A stretch of 8,278 bases of DNA, taken from the NCBI GenBank assembly GCA_002338885.1, contig DDJI01000068.1:1-8278 (forward strand), given 5' to 3'. The translations under genes and the position numbers were made by a program. The number at the start of each line of letters is the position of its first letter. Position 1 is the first letter of the stretch. Positions 5,580 through 8,278 of this stretch are shown one piece after another. The notes under the pieces were generated by a model. That model was given only the letters and a program-made list of their open reading frames with translations, did not search any database and had not been told where the DNA came from. The DNA comes from Ruminococcus sp. UBA1828. Lineage in GTDB: Bacteria > Bacillota > Clostridia > Oscillospirales > Ruminococcaceae.

Positions 5580-6575
5580 GTGAAAATGCTTTTTTATGAT
5601 GCAAAGCCGTATGAAAAAGAGGCTTTTGACGCAGTGATATCCAAGATGACGGGCGATAGACCGGAAATAGATTATCTGGCTTCCGATATAAATCTTCACA
5701 CCGTTAAGCTTGCGCGCGGGTACGACTGCGTATGCCTGTTTGTCGCGTCGGACGCGGGAAAGGAAATAATCAAGGCGCTTGCCGACTGCAATGTCAAACT
5801 TATTTTAATGCGCTGTGCAGGGGTGAACAACATAGACATCGAAACGGCAAAGAAGTGCAAAATATCGGTAATGCGGGTGCCGGCATACTCCCCGCCCGCA
5901 ATAGCAGAGCATGCAATTGCGCTTGCCTTTGCGGTGAACAGGAAGATACACAAAGCATACATCAGGGTCAGGGAGAACAATTTCAGCCTTTCGGGGCTTA
6001 CCGGCGTAAACTTTTTCGGCAAGACCGCGGGGATCATAGGAACCGGAAAAATCGGCAGCGCAATGGCCAAGATATGCCGTGGGATCGGCATGAATGTTGT
6101 CGGATACGACATGAGGCCAAACCCCGAGCTGGACTTTGTAAGGTATCTTGAGCTTGACGAGCTTTTGAAGGTGTGCGACCTGATATCCCTGCACTGCCCG
6201 CTCACTGAACAAACGTACCACATGATAAACCGCTCATCAATAAGCAAGATGAAGTCGGGAGTTATACTTGTAAACACGTCGCGCGGCGCGCTGATAAGCA
6301 CGGAGGAGCTGATAGGCGGAATACGCGCCCACAAGCTCGGCGGCGTAGGGCTGGACGTGTATGAGGAGGAGCAGCCATACGTATTTGAAAACAGAGAGGA
6401 CGACATACTTCAAAGCTCCGTGACCGCAAGGCTTTTGTCATTTCCAAACGTCATAGTCACGTCGCATCAGGGATTTTTAACTTCCGAGGCGCTTGAGGCG
6501 ATAAGCAAAACCACCGTCGAAAACGCTATAGACTTCTTTGCGGGCAAGCCCAAAAAAGAAAACACGCTGTGCTGA
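5580..6575 (+). CDS. ldhA: D-lactate dehydrogenase (D-2-hydroxyacid dehydrogenase family, LdhA type)
   Basis: This enzyme reduces pyruvate to D-lactate with NADH, regenerating NAD+ in fermentation. With the GTG start at 5580 the product is 331 residues and begins MKMLFYDAKPYEKEAF, matching the E. coli LdhA N-terminus (MKLAVYSTKQYDKK). Starts further upstream would add an unrelated leader through the hairpin. Visible landmarks are RCAGVNN (78-84), RVPAYSPPAIAEHAI (99-113), the NAD-binding loop GTGKIG (154-159), Asp177 at the end of the second strand (NAD over NADP), and the catalytic triad Arg235 (NTSRGAL), Glu264 and His296 (SHQGFLT). Similarity to LdhA runs end to end, which favours lactate over other 2-hydroxyacids. 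GGGTG at 5570-5574 is the likely Shine-Dalgarno. It lies 114 bases after folA on the same strand, with no clear promoter between, so read-through from thyA-folA is plausible. A terminator overlaps its stop codon. Confidence 0.92.
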   Translation: MKMLFYDAKPYEKEAFDAVISKMTGDRPEIDYLASDINLHTVKLARGYDCVCLFVASDAGKEIIKALADCNVKLILMRCAGVNNIDIETAKKCKISVMRVPAYSPPAIAEHAIALAFAVNRKIHKAYIRVRENNFSLSGLTGVNFFGKTAGIIGTGKIGSAMAKICRGIGMNVVGYDMRPNPELDFVRYLELDELLKVCDLISLHCPLTEQTYHMINRSSISKMKSGVILVNTSRGALISTEELIGGIRAHKLGGVGLDVYEEEQPYVFENREDDILQSSVTARLLSFPNVIVTSHQGFLTSEALEAISKTTVENAIDFFAGKPKKENTLC

Positions 6576-6600
6576 CCCCGCACGGCGTGATTTTTTGTTT
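6563..6600 (+). terminator. Intrinsic terminator overlapping the ldhA stop codon
   Basis: CACGCTGTGC (6563-6572) pairs with GCACGGCGTG (6580-6589) over 10 bp with one T-G wobble. The loop TGACCCC contains the TGA stop (6573-6575). TTTTTTGTTT follows from 6591. The left arm lies inside the last codons of ldhA. The A-rich stretch before the stem (6551-6562) would give a T tract on the other strand, so it may be bidirectional. Confidence 0.88.
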
Positions 6601-6614
6601 GCATCGGCGTGATT
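6583..6614. repeat. Short direct repeat CGGCGTGATT
   Basis: CGGCGTGATT occurs at 6583-6592 and 6605-6614, 22 bases apart start to start. The first copy is the right arm of the ldhA terminator plus the first Ts. The second copy could in principle also pair with the left arm. It is probably a small local duplication. Confidence 0.5.
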
Positions 6615-6656
6615 CAACCCCCCAGACAAGCGTTCCCGCATAAAAAATATAAAATG

Positions 6657-6701
6657 CACAAAAATCGGGCACAGCCCCGCACGACGCTATGGTGCCGATT
6701 T
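6657..6701 (-). terminator. Second minus-strand terminator-like hairpin
   Basis: AAATCGGCAC on the minus strand (6701-6692) pairs with GTGCCCGATTT (6672-6662) with one bulged base, and TTTTTGTG follows. The 19-base loop is long. It would back up the terminator at 6705-6743 for transcripts leaving the solute-binding protein gene. Confidence 0.5.
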
Positions 6702-6704
6702 CGC

Positions 6705-6743
6705 AAAAAACAACCCCACAGACCTTTTAGGGCTGTGGGATTG
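6705..6743 (-). terminator. Intrinsic terminator of the solute-binding protein gene
   Basis: CCCACAG (6715-6721) pairs with CTGTGGG (6733-6739). CC/GG extends the stem inside after one mismatch, and CAA/TTG extends it outside. On the minus strand GTTGTTTTTT follows directly (to 6705), a good U tract. It begins 24 bases after the gene's stop. A weaker T run (6745-6749) on the plus strand suggests some bidirectional activity. Confidence 0.75.
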
Positions 6744-6766
6744 ATTTTTGTTATGTATATGCGGTG

Positions 6767-8206
6767 TCAATCGAGGGTTTCGGCAAATTCATCAATTATA
6801 GCGTTTAGCTCCTCTATGTAATATTCAAACGCCTCTCTGTTGTTTTCTCTGAGCTGCGCCCATGTCGAGGGTTCTCTTCCTCCTCTTACAATACTTCTGC
6901 TTAACGTGTCGTAAACAGATGAAAGACTGCTTGATACGTTATTGGCGGTACCGATGAGGAAGTGCTCGTCCGCAATCTCCTGACATTCCTTTGACATCTC
7001 GATCATATCGTCGTTCCAAAGGTAAGTATTTCTCAGCTGCTGTTCATCTATCGAAATAACAACGGGGTCTATCGCCTTGAAACGAAGGCAGGATGCCAAC
7101 AGCGCTGCGCCCTCCGGATTGGGAGCATTCATGATAAGCACGAGCGATCCGTCAAGTCCGTAGAAGGATGAAGGCATGTAGTAAATTCCGTCGCCGTTTT
7201 CATCTCTCGGCAAAGGCGCAAACATAACCTCTCCGCTTTCCATGTCGCCCCAAAGCGCGCTTATCTCATCGACAGGTCCGGTGAAGAAGCTCTCGCCTAT
7301 GACATAGAACAGGCATAGTCCTTCCTTCATGCCCGCTCCGAAATCGCCTCTTAATTCCCATCCGCCGCGGCTGTAGCTGCAGTCGTTTTTGATGAGGTTG
7401 TAAAGGTAGTCCTGACCTCTCTCGATACATGGGTCAAACAGGTTTGAATAATATCTTCCGTTTTCATCGTTCATGAGCAAACTGCGTCCGGTGGATTCGA
7501 TAAACAACGATTCGTAAGCGTATCCGTCAAGTGCGAAGCGGTTGTCATCGGGGCTTGAAAACTCCATGCACATGTCATAGAACTTTGCCCATGTCCACTC
7601 GTCGTTGTAGTAAAGGTCGGCAGGCTCGTCAAATCCCCAGTCGCTGATAACTCTGCGGTTATAAACAACGACGTTTGACGGCTTTGTCTTTATGCATATC
7701 TGATAGTGGTGGCCGTTGATGGCGAATTTATCGGCAAGCGGCTTCATCTGCGCCCACAGCGGGTCATCAAGGTCTATCCATTCATCGACAGACTGTATTG
7801 TACCCTTGACCGCGCCCATCGGGAACGACCATCCGCCGGTCATGGTGTCCGGAGGAGTTGATGCAAGGATAAGTGCGGAAAGATCATCGGAATATGTAAA
7901 ATATGTGGATTCGATGTACTCGATTTTTCCGTTGTATTTTTCCTGGAAAGTAAAGTAGCCGGTGTTGACTATTTCGTCCTCGTCATAGTTCTGAAAAGGA
8001 TCTCCCCAGCCGAAATATTGAACAACGCTGTTTGCTCCGGCAGCTGTTTCGACGTCAGGGAGCCTGATTCCGGCAGCCGCAAGAATTGCCTCGGAATCCT
8101 GCTCAGGCAGCGTGATGGTGATCGGCTTGCGTTTTGCGTTCTTGCCGCATCCCGTTATTGTGAATATGAGAATTCCCACTATCAAAAGTGATAATATTCT
8201 TTTCAT
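6767..8206 (-). CDS. Lipoprotein extracellular solute-binding protein (sugar-type ABC importer, family 1-like)
   Basis: Such proteins are tethered outside the membrane and hand solutes, usually sugars or oligosaccharides, to an ABC permease. The 479-residue product starts with Lys-Arg, a hydrophobic stretch (residues 4-18) and the lipobox ITGC, giving Cys20 as the lipidated residue. The mature part has family features: a strand pattern around IVNTGYFTFQEKYNGKIEYI, repeated Trp/Tyr-rich stretches, and the typical segment in which VVVYNRRVISDWGFDEP is followed by DEWTWAKFYDMCMEFSS. The ATG at 8206 follows AGGAAGAG on the minus strand. No permease or ATPase gene is in the window; they would be expected upstream, past the right edge. 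No promoter is evident in the 72 bases before the gene. The substrate cannot be told from sequence. The length exceeds classic maltose-type proteins (about 400), as in many gut Clostridia. Confidence 0.85.
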   Translation of the reverse strand: MKRILSLLIVGILIFTITGCGKNAKRKPITITLPEQDSEAILAAAGIRLPDVETAAGANSVVQYFGWGDPFQNYDEDEIVNTGYFTFQEKYNGKIEYIESTYFTYSDDLSALILASTPPDTMTGGWSFPMGAVKGTIQSVDEWIDLDDPLWAQMKPLADKFAINGHHYQICIKTKPSNVVVYNRRVISDWGFDEPADLYYNDEWTWAKFYDMCMEFSSPDDNRFALDGYAYESLFIESTGRSLLMNDENGRYYSNLFDPCIERGQDYLYNLIKNDCSYSRGGWELRGDFGAGMKEGLCLFYVIGESFFTGPVDEISALWGDMESGEVMFAPLPRDENGDGIYYMPSSFYGLDGSLVLIMNAPNPEGAALLASCLRFKAIDPVVISIDEQQLRNTYLWNDDMIEMSKECQEIADEHFLIGTANNVSSSLSSVYDTLSRSIVRGGREPSTWAQLRENNREAFEYYIEELNAIIDEFAETLD

Positions 8207-8278
8207 TTTTCTCTTCCTTATACCTAATGGTTACCTTCATTTAATGTTCGTCGCGGCATATTCAGAAGCTTGGGGGCG

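Noticed and set aside
5696..6406. Minus-strand open frame opposite ldhA
   Set aside because: Shadow of a gene with an intact catalytic triad; no ribosome binding site or family resemblance seen.

Overview
The window reads as an ordinary chromosomal segment of a mid-GC member of the Clostridia (Bacillota), probably an uncultured gut-type lineage. The evidence is a Spo0A-family regulator with well-matched 0A boxes, a small CarD-family protein of the Firmicutes type, AGGAGG-like ribosome binding sites, intrinsic terminators, heavy use of ATA (Ile) and AGA/AGG (Arg) codons, and a Gram-positive lipoprotein solute-binding protein. I see no insertion sequence, phage, CRISPR array, tRNA or rRNA.

Layout. 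Bases 1-57 hold the probable last codons of an upstream gene. Bases 58-2121 (+) encode a ComEC/Rec2-type membrane protein whose C-terminal metallo-beta-lactamase-like domain has lost its metal-binding motif. An intergenic stretch follows with two perfect TTCGACA boxes 10 bp apart, then a Spo0A-family gene (2288-3091, +) and a strong terminator (3139-3180). A CarD-family transcription factor lies on the minus strand (3259-3768). A 299-bp divergent promoter region separates it from the plus-strand group thyA (4068-4970), folA (5004-5465) and a D-lactate dehydrogenase gene, ldhA (5580-6575), which has a hairpin in its leader and a terminator straddling its stop codon. A convergent, hairpin-rich spacer (6576-6766) leads to a minus-strand lipoprotein sugar-type solute-binding protein (6767-8206). 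Bases 8207-8278 hold its ribosome binding site and nothing else I can support.

How the genes relate. thyA and folA form the classic thymidylate cycle: ThyA makes dTMP and dihydrofolate, and FolA reduces dihydrofolate back to tetrahydrofolate. ldhA may be transcribed through from them or separately; it would reoxidise NADH by reducing pyruvate to D-lactate. The ComEC-like and Spo0A-like genes are adjacent and same-strand.

The most notable point is a pair of neighbouring proteins with classic architectures but missing active-site residues. The Spo0A-like protein keeps its DNA-binding domain but has Pro60 where the phosphorylated Asp should be. The ComEC-like protein lacks its nuclease-like motif. 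No wholly new multi-gene system is evident. The best candidate for unusual biology is a phosphorylation-independent, possibly autoregulated Spo0A variant.
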